Source of the DNA: Lepus europaeus
Lineage: Eukaryota > Chordata > Mammalia > Lagomorpha > Leporidae
Direction: 5' to 3'
Assembly (NCBI RefSeq): GCF_033115175.1
Contig: NC_084838.1
Location: 38,047,468 to 38,111,467 of the forward strand
DNA length: 64,000 nt
Shown: in pieces, positions 45,602-56,400 of the stretch
Numbering within the stretch: the stretch's first letter is position 1
Layout of the letters: each line of letters opens with the position of its first letter
The notes under the pieces: generated by a model
What the model saw: the letters and a program-made list of their open reading frames with translations, nothing else
Told to the model about the DNA's origin: nothing
Database searches by the model: none
Program-made: the position numbers and the translations under genes

Positions 45602-45705
45602 CCCTTTTGTACAAAATCAACATGCTTCTTTGGAAGAACAGACATGATTTCACTCAAGAGTTGATCTGGATTCACTAATCTGGTTGTCGTCACGTTATAG
45701 TGAAG
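45602..45705 (-). CDS. MELK: MELK penultimate exon (start of KA1 domain)
   Basis: The exon is 104 bp, incoming phase 0 and outgoing phase 2. It reads LHYNVTTTRLVNPDQLLSEI then MSVLPKKHVDFVQK plus GG of a split Gly, human-equivalent residues 559-593. The acceptor is ttttttaag|CTT (45706 onward on the plus strand reads cttaa) and the donor is GG|gtaag at 45601. Differences from the remembered human sequence are conservative (Asn to Ser, Ile to Val). It contributes the first strand and helix of the KA1 fold. The frame joins correctly to both neighbouring exons. Confidence 0.95.
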
Positions 45706-46669
45706 CTTAAAAAAAGGAAAAGGTGAAGTAAATATGTATGTCAACACAAGGACTATCCTACCTGAACCAAAGATCTAAAATGCCTCAATACAGGAGTACC
45801 TTTTCAAACGGAAATATTTCAAGAAAAATAATGAAAGAATTTACAGTCAATTCTTGATAAATTGGATTAAGATGGCCCTAGGAAAGCTTAAAGAAATGAT
45901 ATTTATTAGTAACGACATCCATATCATCCCTTTTGCAACTTTATTTTCCTTTTCTACTAATCTTTCCTAAAGAAATAAATATTAAATAGTAGCAGTCTAT
46001 CTGAGCTTTACCAGTATATTCCTTCCCACATCATGATATACACACTAACAGCCCTAAAGGTAAACTAAGGGAAAATGAAACAAATGCCTTAGAAAGTTGC
46101 TTTGTAATAGTTGAATACATTTACTTAAATTCTTCATGGATTATTTAAAGAATATTAGAGAATTCCAGGAGTTAATTCTAAGATAATTCTATGAGAGAAT
46201 GAATATAACAGATATCCCTTTTAGAAAAGTAGTGAGAAGTTTTTTTTCTCACTGATTGAGAGCATATTTCTAAGAGGTAATTTCATTCCTAAGCAGCTTC
46301 TATCTATTCATTTAACACCTACTGGATGCTTACTAGGTGCCAGGCACTGTGTTAGTAAGTCCTACAGAAAGGAAAAACTCCTCCCCTTCCTAACAGTTTC
46401 ATTACTGTCAAAATAGTTTAAGAGACACACAGGTATGAGTCATACAATGGAAAGACAAGGAGGGACACACAGAGGGAATATTAATTAAGTGGTCTGTAAA
46501 CTCTAAGTATGAATAAGATCATCAAAGTTTATGTAATAATTGTTAAGTTTAAAAACATTTCTGTATTTAAAATTGCTAGACTCATCTAATATCCTTTATT
46601 AATAAAAATGTATTTCAATGTCAAAAAATAGTTTTGATGTCTTTTAGATCTGAATTGTTTCTTTTGTTA

Positions 46670-47342
46670 TTTTTAAAGATTAATTTATTTGAAACTGAGT
46701 TACACACAGAGAAGAGAGGCAGAGGGTTGGGGGGTGTCTTCCATCCACTGGTTTACTCCTCAGTTGGCCGCAAGGGCCAGAGTTGCGCTGATACAAAGCC
46801 AGGAGCCAGGCCAGCGTCGTGGTTCAATAGGCTAATCTTCCGCCTGTGGCACCGGCACCCTGGGTTCTAGTCCCGGTTGGGGCACCAGATTCTGTCCTGG
46901 TTGCTCCTCTTCCAGTCCAGCTCTCTGCTGTGGCCCGGGAGTGCAGTGGAGAATGGCCCAAGTCCTTGGGCCCTGAGCCTGCATGGGATACCAGGAGAAG
47001 CACCTGGCTCCTGGCTTCGGATCAGCGCAGTGCACCAGCCGCAGCAGCCATTGAGGGGTGAACAAACGGAAAAGGAAGACCTTTCTCTCTGGCTCTCTCA
47101 CTGTCCACTCTGCCTGTCAAATAAATAAATAAATAAATAAAAATAAAGCCAGGAGCCAGGAGCTTCCTCCAGGTCTCCCACGCGGGTACAGGACCTAAGG
47201 ATTTGAGCCATCTTCTACTGCTTTTCCAGGCCATAGAAGAGAGCTGGATCGGAAGTGGAGCACCCGGGACTTGAACCAGTGCCCATATGGAATGACAGCA
47301 CTGCAGGCAGCGGCTTTACATGCTATGCCACAGTGCCAGTCC
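46670..47342 (-). mobile_element. CSINE split by a nested plus-strand CSINE
   Basis: Outer parts 46670-46810 and 47145-47342. The head complement is CTATGCCACAGTGCCAGTCC. Confidence 0.95.
46811..47144 (+). mobile_element. CSINE nested, perfect 16-bp target-site duplication
   Basis: AAAGCCAGGAGCCAGG lies at 46795-46810 and 47145-47160, within the outer SINE. The tail is (AAAT)n rather than pure A. Confidence 0.97.
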
Positions 47343-47619
47343 CTGAATTGTTTGTTAAAAAAACCTGGAAAAATATATATAATATACATGCAATAATAAC
47401 TGCAATATACTGTCACTCTCTTAAGCTGACACATAAAAATTACATATATTTATGGGGTACCATTTTATGGGGCATCAAGTGATGTTTCAACTTGAGTTCT
47501 TTTTATAAGCAACAAAATACTAAGACTCAACTATCTAACTTTTCAAAATAAGAACCTGAGCTCAAAGAAGAGATAATTAAAAAAAAAAAAATCTATGGAG
47601 CTTCACCATGGAGTTCCTC

Positions 47620-47952
47620 TTTTGTTTGTTTATTAATTTGAGAAGCAGAGAGACAGAGAGAAATAGACAAACACATACAGACACACAGAGCTCCCATCCG
47701 CTGGTTCACTCTCCCAAATATCCACAATAGGAAGGGACAGAGCAGGCTAAGCTCAGAGCTGGTAACTCCATCCAGGTCTCCCACATGGCTGGCAGGCACC
47801 CAAGGACCTGAGCTATCACCTGCTGCCTCCAGAGTGTGCATTCGCAGGAAGATGGAATTGGAGTGAAGCCAAGACTCAAACCCAGGAAACACTGATTATG
47901 GGTTGTGGGTGTCTCAAACAGCATTTAACCACTAGGCCCAATGTCTGCCCCT
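47620..47952 (-). mobile_element. CSINE, old subtype
   Basis: It begins TTTGTTTGTTTATTAATTTG and ends near CTAGGCCCAATGTCTGCCCC. Confidence 0.88.
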
Positions 47953-48116
47953 AAATACCCTGAGGTAGAATTTCCCAAGGTGTCACATAAGTTATCACTG
48001 GAGACACACAAACTACCTGACACATAAATACCACGACAAACAGATATTTATTATTATATATTTATTCCAATCCAATTGACAAGCTTATTAGGCCAAAACT
48101 AGTAACATATAGTGTT

Positions 48117-48413
48117 TTTTTTAAAAAAGATGTATTTATGTGAAAGGCAGATGGACAGAGAGAAAGGGGGAGGCAGAAAGAGATCTTCCATCTGCTGACT
48201 TACTCCGCAAATGGCCACAATGGCCAGGGCTGAGCCAGGCCGAACCTAGGAGCCTACAACTCCTTTTGGGTCTCCCACATTGGTGGCAGGAGCCCAGGTC
48301 CTCGGGCCATCCTCCACTGCTTTCCCAGGCAGGGAAAGGGACCTAGATTGGAAGCAGAGCAGCTGGGACTGGAATTGGCATTCAGATATGGGATATGCCA
48401 CAACACAGGCCCC
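48117..48413 (-). mobile_element. CSINE, old subtype
   Basis: It runs from TTTTTTAAAAAAGATGTATT to GATATGCCACAACACAGGCCCC. Confidence 0.88.
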
Positions 48414-48437
48414 TATAGATTTCTCTTAAATAAATTC

Positions 48438-48465
48438 AATATATATATATACATATAATGCTAAA

Positions 48466-48505
<40 letters not shown>
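48438..48505. repeat. AT/GT microsatellite pair
   Basis: Two AT runs separated by ACATATAATGCTAAAGTG. The phrase ATATAATGCTA(A/T)AGT recurs on the far side, so the unit including its border was locally duplicated. Confidence 0.85.
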
Positions 48506-48506
<1 letters not shown>

Positions 48507-48582
48507 ATGCTATAGTACATTGACAGTACATTTTAAAATATGTATAGTTTAGAATATATGAATCATTAACTCCATAAATCTA

Positions 48583-48899
48583 TTTTTTTAAGATTTATTT
48601 ATTTGAAAGGTGGAGTTACAGAGAGTAAGAGACAGAAACCTTCATCCAAAGTTACAGAAGAGAGGTAGACAGAGACAGAGGTCCTCTATCTGCTGGTCAC
48701 TCCCCAAATGGCCATAACAGCCAGAGCTGAGCTGATCTGAAGTCAGGAGCTCTAGCACTTAAGCCACTTTCCACTGCTTTCCCAGGCCATTAACAGAGAG
48801 CTGGATCAGAAGAGGAGCAGCTGGGACAGGAACGGTGTTCATACAGGATGTTAGCACCACAGGTGGAGGCTTAACTTACTACGCCACAACACTGGCCCC
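48583..48899 (-). mobile_element. CSINE
   Basis: It begins TTTTTTTAAGATTTATTTAT. A short duplicated GTTACAGA-GAG block lies in its CT-complement part. The end is ACGCCACAACACTGGCCCC. Confidence 0.9.
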
Positions 48900-48927
48900 A
48901 TAATCTATTTTTGAAAACAGGGTTGGA

Positions 48928-49262
48928 GGGGACCAGCGCTGTGGTGCAGCGGGTTAAAAGCCCTAGTCTGAAGCACTGGCATCACACATGAGTGCCGGGT
49001 TCTAGTCCCAGCTGCTCCTCTTCCGATCCAGGTCTCTGCTGTGGCCTGGGAAAGCAGTAAAAGATGCCCCAAGTCCTTGGGTCCCTGCACCCGCATGGGA
49101 AGACCGGGAGGAAGCTCCTGGCTCCTGGTTTCGGATCGGTGCAGCTCGAGCTGTTTTGGCCATCTGGGGAATGAACCAGCAGATGGAAGACCTCTCTCTC
49201 TGTCTCTACCTCTCTCTGTAACTGTGTCTTTCAAATAAATAAAATAAATCTTTAAAAATAAA
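48928..49262 (+). mobile_element. CSINE
   Basis: The head is GGGGACCAGCGCTGTGGTGC and the tail AAATAAATAAAATAAATC. Confidence 0.93.
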
Positions 49263-49283
49263 AGAAAGAAAGAAAACAGAGCT

Positions 49284-49605
49284 GGGGTTGGTGTTGTGGC
49301 ATAGTGGGTAACGCTGCCACCTGCAACATGGGCATCCTATATGGGTGCTGGTTGATGTCCCAGCTGTTCCACTTCTGATCCAGCTCCCTGCCAATGGCCT
49401 GGGAAAAGCAGCAGAAGATGGCCCAAGTACTTGAGCCCCTGCCACCCATGTTGGAGACTTGGAAGCTCTTGGCTCCTATCTTTGGCCTGACCCAACACTG
49501 GCCATTGTGGCCATCTAGAGAGTGAACCAGCAGATGGAAGATCTCGCTCTGTCTCTCCCCCTCTCTGTGTAACTCTTTTAAGTAAATAAATGAATCTTAA
49601 AAGAG
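49284..49605 (+). mobile_element. CSINE
   Basis: The head is CTGGGGTTGGTGTTGTGGCATAG, landing just after the tail of the preceding copy. Confidence 0.92.
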
Positions 49606-49900
49606 AGAGAGAGAGTCAACATAAACAAAATCCCAGATAAATCACAGAGCAGACAATATGCCAATATGATCAACATGGTGAAGGAGAATGCTAAATGGGT
49701 AGAGTTTGGGGACCTTGGCTTTAAATTATAAAAGGGACAAGTAGGACAACCATGAGACCCTCTGTCCCCCAGTGCTTTTCATCAAACTAAACTGCCTCTG
49801 TCAAGATAATAACTGAACATTTCTAAACTATAACTTAAACTATTGCTTTTATAAAATCATCCTATTTATCTAAGTTTCAGATTTTCATAAATTGCTTTTT

Positions 49901-50228
49901 TTTTAAAGATTTATTTATTTTTATTTGAAAGAGTTACACAGAGAGAGAGGCAGAAAGAGAGAAAGAGAGAGAGAGAGAGGTCTTCCACCCGATGGTTCAC
50001 TCCCCAATTGGCCATAACGGCCAGAACTACACCGATCCAAAGCCAGGAGCCAGGAGCCTCCTCTGGGTCTCCCACGCGGGTGCAGGGGCCCAAGGACTTG
50101 GGGCATCTTCTACTGCTTTCCCAGGCCACAGCAGAGACCTGGATCGGAAGTGGAACAGATGGGTCTCCAACCAGTGCCCATATGGGATGCCAGCGTTTCA
50201 GGCCAGGGCGTTAATCCAGCGCCAGCCC
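49901..50228 (-). mobile_element. CSINE with 15-bp target-site duplication
   Basis: CATAAATTGCTTTTT lies at 49886-49900 and from 50229. Confidence 0.95.
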
Positions 50229-50647
50229 CATAAATTGCTTTTTAAGAGGGCTTCACTGCATGTTACTTGCCATCTTTTTGAAAAAACTGAAGTGTTCTTT
50301 GTACTATTCTTTCAACTTTCTGTAAATTTATCATTTATATATATAAGAAGTTTGAGGGGTAGGATGAGGCTAATTTCCTAACGTGCTTTAGGTTCCGCAA
50401 AAGCTTAAAGCATTAAAAAGGGTTAGAAAACCAAAGTCAGATCAAGTTTCAGATTTGACGTTTGTGCTAATTAGGACAGTTAATTCTACTACACTTCAGT
50501 TAAGATGATCAACACTGATAATAATAATAGTTCTTGATATTGGAACAATATGTTGTATTAAAGCATTTCATATGTGATGTAGCACTGCATATGTGCAGCC
50601 TTGTTTCTATGGCCCAGTTCTACGAGGTTGCCTCTGGCTTTTACAAA

Positions 50648-50732
50648 TGAAGGCACCGAGGAAATCAGGAATAAAGTGACTTCTCTGAGTTACATGGTAT
50701 GAAGCTGGGGCTAGAACTCGGGTCTTCTGGGG
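50648..50732 (-). mobile_element. MIR-like ancient SINE
   Basis: 'caaatgaaggcaccgagg', 'agtgacttctctgagttaca' and 'ggctagaactcgggtct' follow the complement of MIR. Confidence 0.55.
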
Positions 50733-51085
50733 CCGGCACTCTGGCACAATGCATTAAACTGCTGCCTGCGGGGGCGGCACTGTGGCATGGTGGGCTAAGC
50801 CTCAGCCTGCAGCCCCAGCATCCCATATGGACGCCAGTTCGTGTCCCCTATGCTCCTCTTCTGAGTCAGCTCTCTGCTATGGCCTGGGAACACAGAAGAT
50901 GGTCCAAGTGCTTGGGCCATCCATGTAGGAGGCCCAGAAGAAGCCCCTGACTTCGGATCAGCTCAGCTCTGGCAGCTGTGGCCATTTGGGGAGTGAACCA
51001 CCAGATGGAGGACCTCTTTCTGTCTCTCTCTAACTCTGCCTTTCAAATAGAATAAATAACTTAAAAAAAAAAAAAAAAAAAAAAA
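50730..51085 (+). mobile_element. CSINE preceded by a 40-bp CSINE head
   Basis: A bare head (GGGGCCGGCACTCTGGCAC to CTGCTGCCTGCG, about 50730-50769) stops abruptly and a second, nearly complete CSINE starts with its own head (GGGGCGGCACTGTGGCATGG). The tail is AATAGAATAAATAACTT with an A run. Confidence 0.88.
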
Positions 51086-51088
51086 CAG

Positions 51089-51410
51089 GCCGGCGCTGTG
51101 GCTCAACAGGCTAATCCTCCGCCTTGCGGCGCCGGCACACCGGGTTCTAGTCCCGGTCGGGGTGCCAGATTCTGTCCCGGTTGCCCCTCTTCCAGGCCAG
51201 CTCTCTGCTGTGGCCAGGGAGTGCAGGAGGATGGCCCAAGTGCTTGGGCCCTGCACCCCATGGGAGATCAGGAGAAGCACCTGGCTCCTGCCATCGGATC
51301 AGCGCGGTGCGCCAACCGCGGCGGCCATTGGAGGGTGAACCAACGGCAAAAAAGGAAGACCTTTCTCTCTGTCTCTCTCACTGTCCACTCTGCCTGTCAA
51401 AAAGTAAAAA
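51089..51410 (+). mobile_element. CSINE, young, adjoining the previous tail
   Basis: GGCCGGCGCTGTGGCTCAAC starts just after the previous A run. The CpG-rich body is intact and the tail is CTGTCAAAAAG. Confidence 0.94.
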
Positions 51411-51827
51411 AAAAAACAAACAACCAAAAAAAAAAAAAAACAAACAGCAGCCAAGGGGAGCTTGGCTTCCTGTCTTCCACACTTTAAAAAGAACTCAGGT
51501 TTTCTCATTCCCAATCTTGGGATTTCACCCCTATACCTTGAATGTACTGGGTGACTACACAGAAAATTAACACAGCAGTTCCTTTTGAAAGATGTATTCA
51601 GGTTGTAAGCAAATTCACACAGACAAATACTTTTAGAACATTATCCATAGTGTTTGCTCACTGCTTAGCTTCTCAATGACATATCTAATTTAGATAAGTT
51701 TCCTGAATTTTATTTAGTGTGTTTCAGTTAAACTGTATTATTGTTTTCTTAATCCCAATGTTAGGATTTGAACCATTTCAAATTATGAGGATACTTCAAA
51801 AAGTTCACAGAAAAATATAACACAGCA

Positions 51828-52141
51828 GGTTGTGGCACAGCAGGTTAAGCCACCATTGGGACACCAGCACCCCATATGAGTGGCCAGTTGAGTCCCAAAT
51901 GCTCCACTTTTGATCCAGCTTCCTGCTATGTGCCTGGGAAGGCAGCAGAAAATGATTCAAGTGCTTAGACCCCTGCCATCCATGTGGGAGAGGAGGATGG
52001 AGTTCCTGATTCCAGACTTGAACCTGGCCTAGAACTGGCTGTTACATCCATTTGCAGAGTGAAGCAGCAGATGGAAAATTGATCTCTCTCTCTCTCCTCA
52101 CCCCTCTATCACTATAGCTTTCAAATAAATAAATAAATAAA
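51828..52141 (+). mobile_element. CSINE, old
   Basis: A diverged head (CAGGTTGTGGCACAGCAGG) and tail AAATAAATAAATAAATAAAG end 55 bp from the MELK exon border at 52197. Confidence 0.9.
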
Positions 52142-52196
52142 GCAATCCAGCCAGCAGTCAGCTCCTGAAATCCATACAGAATTCCAGTTCATTTAC

Positions 52197-52365
52197 CTTT
52201 AGCTTTCTTGGTCCGTCTTTGACACAGCCCTTCCTTTTGCTCCTGGTAAGCACAGTAATAACCTTATCCAATCCTCTTTCAAGACTCCCAAACACTTTGG
52301 TTCCTTTTCTTCTTGGAGTATCCTCCATATGTGCTTGGTTGAGATCCAGTTCCACTGAACGGCAC
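52197..52365 (-). CDS. MELK: MELK exon encoding the region before KA1
   Basis: The exon is 169 bp, incoming phase 2 (one base completes Arg CG|G) and outgoing phase 0. It reads CRSVELDLNQAHMEDTP, RRKGTKVFGSLERGLDKV, ITVLTRSKRKGCVKDGPRKLK, human-equivalent residues 503-558. The acceptor is tttttaag|G and the donor AAG|gtaaat. It holds the last TP site of the linker (EDTP) and a highly basic stretch leading into KA1. Reading through the donor gives an ORF that continues into the intron and stops, which is why an automatic ORF call here has a false C-terminus. Confidence 0.96.
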
Positions 52366-53062
52366 CTTAAAAAACAACAAAAAGCACAGGTAACACTGGG
52401 CCTCCTGCCTGCTGGGGCTCTGAAAGGTCAACAAAGAGGGAGGTCTACACACAGCAGGGACTCCAGGGCCAGATCACCTCATTCCTCTTCAAGGGCAGAG
52501 GCTAATGCCATCTCCCACTGGGAAAAAGTCATCACTCTCCCTTCAGCCAACTGCCACTTGGCAAAAACTATTATTCCCCCTCTTTTTCACTTGGAGAATG
52601 GATCAGAGTATGGAAGATCTGTCTCTCTTTCAAATAATTCAATAAGTAAATCAAAAACAAAACTATATTGAGATGCATTTAAAAATTTAAATAAATACAA
52701 AATATATGCAAAAGTTGAAAGAACAGTATAATGAACACCCACACACAACCTCCTAGAATCAATAATTGTTAATATTTTGCCACACTGGCTTTCTCTACGC
52801 ATACAGGTAATAAACACATTACATATATGTAAATTTTGGCTGAGCCATTTGAAAGTAATCTATTTGATGATATCATGGCACTTCACTCTGAAACATTTTA
52901 GGAAACATCTCCAACGAATAAGGACATGTTAGAATATCATTATCACATCAAGAAAATTAACAATTCTGTAATGTCATCTAATATCCAATCCCCATTCTCA
53001 CTCCCCAATTGTCTCCAAAATGGATTATGCTTCAGAAAAACATCTGTAAAAAACAATGAAGG

Positions 53063-53392
53063 GGGGCCAGCACTGTAGCTAGTAGGTAAAACCGCTGCCT
53101 GCAGTGCCAGCATCCCATATGGACGCCAGTTCAAGACCTGGCTGCTCCGCTGCTGATCCAGCTCTCTGCTATGGCCTGGGAAAGCAGTAGAAGATGGCCC
53201 AAGGACTTGGGCCACACGCATGGGAGACCTGGAAGCTCATGGCTCCTGGCTTCGGATCGGCACAGCTCCGGCCATTGTGGCTATCTGGGGAGTGAACCAG
53301 TGGATGGAAGATCTCTCTCTGTGTCTCCTCTCTCTGTGTAACTCTTTCAATAAATAAATAAATCTTTAAAAACAAAAACAACAACAACAACA
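53063..53392 (+). mobile_element. CSINE, first of four in a row
   Basis: Starts GGGGGGCCAGCACTGTAGC after AACAATGAA. Its tail ends in an (AAC)n tract followed again by CAATGAA. Confidence 0.92.
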
Positions 53393-53398
53393 ATGAAA

Positions 53399-53691
53399 GG
53401 GGCTGGAGCTGTGGCATAGCAAGTAAAGCTGCCACCTGTGTCATCAGCATCAAATACGGGTGCTGGTTCGAGTCTTGGCTGTTTCACTTCCCATCCAGCT
53501 CCCTGCTAATGCGCTTGGGGAAGCAGCAAAGGATGGCACAAGTGCTTGGGCCCCTGCATCCATGTGGGAGACCCGGAAGAAGCTCCTGGCTCACTCACTT
53601 CTGTCTGGCCTAACTTCAGCCATTGAGGCCATTTGGGGACTGCACCAGTAGAAAAAAGACTTCTCTCTAACTATCTTTCAAAAAAAAACAC
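53399..53691 (+). mobile_element. CSINE, second of four
   Basis: Starts GGGGCTGGAGCTGTGGCATAG. After its A-rich tail comes CAGTGAAGGATG, a variant of the same target. Confidence 0.92.
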
Positions 53692-53701
53692 AGTGAAGGA
53701 T

Positions 53702-54030
53702 GGGGCCGGTGCTGTAGCGTAACGGGTTAAGCCGCTTTCTGTGATGCCAGCATCCCACATGAGGGACAGTTCAATTCCTGCTGCTCCACTTCCCATCCAG
53801 CTCCCTGCTAAGGTGCCTGGGAAAGCAGTGGAAAATGGCCAAGTGCTTGGGCCCCTGAACCCATGTGGGAGACCCAGAAGAAGCTCCTGGTTCCTGGCTT
53901 CAGTCTAGCCCAGCTCTAGCTGTTGCAGCCATTTGGGGAGTGAACCAGCAGATGGAAGATCTCTCTGTTTCTCCCTTTCTCCCTCTCTCTCTCTGTAACT
54001 CTGCCTTTCAAATAAAATTTAAAAAATAAT
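53702..54030 (+). mobile_element. CSINE, third of four
   Basis: Starts GGGGCCGGTGCTGTAGCGTAAC. The tail AAATAAAATTTAAAAAATAATAATG leads directly into the fourth. Confidence 0.92.
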
Positions 54031-54032
54031 AA

Positions 54033-54325
54033 TGGGGGCCAGCACTGTGGCATCACAGGTAAAGCTGTTGCCTGCATATGGGCACCGTTTTGGGTACTAT
54101 ATGGGCACCAGTTTGAGTCCCAGCTCCCTGGTAGTGTGCCTGGGAAAGCCCCTGCAAGGACTGGAAGAAGCTCTTGGCTCCTGGCTTTGGATGAGCCCAG
54201 CTCTGGCCGTTGCGGCCATTTGGGGAGTGAATCAGCAGATGGAAGACTTCTCTCTCTCTCTCCCTGCTGTTGCCTCTCTGTAACTCTGCCTTTCAAATAT
54301 ATAAATAAATCTTTAAAAAACAATA
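54033..54325 (+). mobile_element. CSINE, fourth of four
   Basis: Starts GGGGCCAGCACTGTGGCATC. The GGGCACC B-box region is locally duplicated (about 54078-54120). It is followed by CAATAATGAAGGATCAC. Confidence 0.92.
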
Positions 54326-54745
54326 ATGAAGGATCACTAATGCTGCAGAACTTTTCATAAGAGAAAAGCGGGTTTTCTCTGAAACCTGTTAGTGTCTTTA
54401 CAATTTGGGAGGACCACTGTTAGTGGATGCTTATTGGCAGAGGAAGGCATGGGCCCCAGAGAAGGAACCACAAGGCTGGGGTCAGCACCACTGTCTTCCC
54501 AGGCTGCTGGACTTTAACGTGCAGGTCCCACTGCTGATTAGGCTGATGATCCTGCCCCATGAGCGCTAGAGAAAGAAGTGGCAACAGATTCAGTAATGGC
54601 CACTGACCATTCTCCAACAGCCAGACATCCCTGCGTATCCACTAGAATCCATGTGACGATTCACCTTCACCAGGTTTATTGCATTTGAAAACAGAAATCT
54701 GGTTACATACAGCAAAGATCAAAGTCTAAAACATGGAGCACTTAC

Positions 54746-54842
54746 CGCCTCTCAGGGCTAATGACACCTGTTATTAACTGGTCTGTTCCTGCTGCATTTA
54801 CTGGTGTTTTAACTGGAGTTGCTTTCAGGCACTGGTTTCTAG
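54746..54842 (-). CDS. MELK: MELK exon, TP-rich linker (second part)
   Basis: The exon is 97 bp, incoming phase 1 (split Ala G|CT) and outgoing phase 2 (split Arg CG|G). It reads (A)RNQCLKATPVKTPVN, AAGTDQLITGVISPER(R), human-equivalent residues 470-502. The acceptor is tagtag|CT and the donor CG|gtaagt. It is the most diverged of the six exons relative to human (IKIPVNST becomes VKTPVNAA), but keeps the TP whose phosphorylation in human (Thr478) is known for binding the splicing and phosphatase regulator NIPP1. It also gains an extra TP (KTP). Confidence 0.94.
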
Positions 54843-55120
54843 CTACTAGAAAACAAACACAAACCATATGCAGCTCACATACTATGATTCCAAAATCAAC
54901 AATGCATAAATCACCTCACTCATTGACCCAAAAATATTCACCTGGCCAGTAATATTAAAGATTCTAGTTTTTAAAGAAATGTTTCCATATGATTCATAAT
55001 AAAAACAAAAGTATTTAGTTTTACATATATGGCTTTTCTTTTTTTCACTGAAAACTAAAGCCATGTTTATAATTAATCTAATACATCATTTAAATATAGA
55101 TTTTACGATTACTAATTCTT

Positions 55121-55480
55121 TTTTTTATTTTTATTTTTTAATTTTTTATTTTTGACAGGCAGAGTGGACAGTGAGATAGAGACAGAGAGAAAGGTCTTCC
55201 TTTTTTGCCGTTGGTTCACCCTCCAATGGCCGCCGCGGTTGGCGCGCTGCGGCCGGCGCACCGCGCTGATCCGATGGCAGGAGCCAGGTGCTTCTCCTGG
55301 TCTCCCATGGGGTGCAGGGCCCAAGCACTTGGGCCATCCTCCACAGCACTCCCTGGCCACAGCAGAGAGCTGGCCTGGAAGAGGGGCAACCGGGACAGGA
55401 TCGGTGCCCCGACCGGGACTAGAACCCAGTGTGCCGGCGCCGCAAGGCGGAGGATTAGCCTAGTGAGCCATGGCGCCGGC
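55121..55480 (-). mobile_element. CSINE, young
   Basis: Target duplication CTAATTCTTT (left at about 55112, right at 55481). The CpG-rich GCGCGCTGCGGCCGGCGC segment is intact. Confidence 0.95.
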
Positions 55481-55496
55481 CTAATTCTTTCTTTAA

Positions 55497-55827
55497 AAAA
55501 AAAAGATTTATTTATTTATTTGAAAGTCAGAGTTACACAGAGAGAGAAGGAAAGGCAGAGAGCGAGAGGTCTTCCATCCACTGGTTCACTCCCCAATTAG
55601 CCGCAACGGCCGTAGCTGTGCCGATCCAAAGCCAGGAGCCAGGAGCTTCTTCCAGGTCTCTCACGAAGGTGCAGGGGCCCAAGGACTTGGGCCATCTTCT
55701 ACTCCCTTCCCACGTCATAGCAGAGAGCTGGATTGGAAGTGGAGCAGCTGGGTCTCAAACCGGCGCCCATATGGGATGCCAGCACTGTAGGCAGCAGCTT
55801 TACCCACTATGCCACAGTGCTGGTCCC
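55497..55827 (-). mobile_element. CSINE directly behind the preceding one
   Basis: Starts AAAAGATTTATTTATTTATT. After its head complement the target word ACTAATTCT appears a third time (55828), so two insertions used nearly the same site. Confidence 0.94.
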
Positions 55828-56103
55828 ACTAATTCTCTTTCCTATAAATAAAAGTCAACCTGTATTTACACAAGGACTCAGTTTGTGCCTTTATTTGATA
55901 CATTATTGAAAGGCTTTAATTCAACTCATAGCCTTACTGAATTGCTGTTAAGCAAACAGATCAGTCTCCTGTGAAAACTTGACAAGTTATTAAGGTGTGA
56001 GATTTCGTATTTTGCATATTTTCTGTTTCAAAATTTTGTGCTCTATTCTAGGAAGGGCATTTGCATACCATATAGCATGTCACATATTTACATGAACAGA
56101 CAT

Positions 56104-56400
56104 GGGAGTTTGGCACAGTGGGTTAGGCACCAGCATCCATACTGGAGTGCATGGGTTCAAGTCCCAGCTCCTCTCATGATTCCAGCTTCCTACTAATGTG
56201 CAACATGGAAGGCAGCAGGTGACGGCTCAAGTACTTGTCTCCCTACCATACACATGGGAGACCTGGACTGAGTTCCCAGCCAGCTCCCCACTTCAGCCAG
56301 GCCCAGCCCCAGCTCTTACAGGCATTTGGGAAGTGAGGTAGCAGATGCAAGATCTCTCCCTGTCTTCCTCTGCATTAAAATAAATAAAACAAATTTACAT
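56104..56400 (+). mobile_element. CSINE, old subtype
   Basis: The head is GGGAGTTTGGCACAGTGGG and the tail ATTAAAATAAATAAAAC. Confidence 0.88.

Larger units (their letters stand above)
45706..52196 (-). other. MELK: MELK intron
   Basis: Donor AAG|gtaaat at 52196 and acceptor at 45706. It carries ten or more CSINEs, AT microsatellites near 48440-48500 and a MIR-like fragment near 50650. Positions 45710-46660 show mainly unassigned AT-rich sequence, and about 46290-46390 ('ggtgccaggcactgtg') resembles an old L2-type 3' end. Confidence 0.85.
52366..54745 (-). other. MELK: MELK intron
   Basis: Donor CG|gtaagt at 54745 and acceptor at 52366. It contains four head-to-tail CSINEs (53063-54325). 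Positions 52370-53060 show no assigned repeat. Confidence 0.85.

Noticed and set aside
52158..52355. Short single-exon gene starting MELDLNQAH
   Set aside because: It is the MELK exon 52197-52365 read through its donor site into the intron; the Met is a read of VELDLNQ context, not a start.
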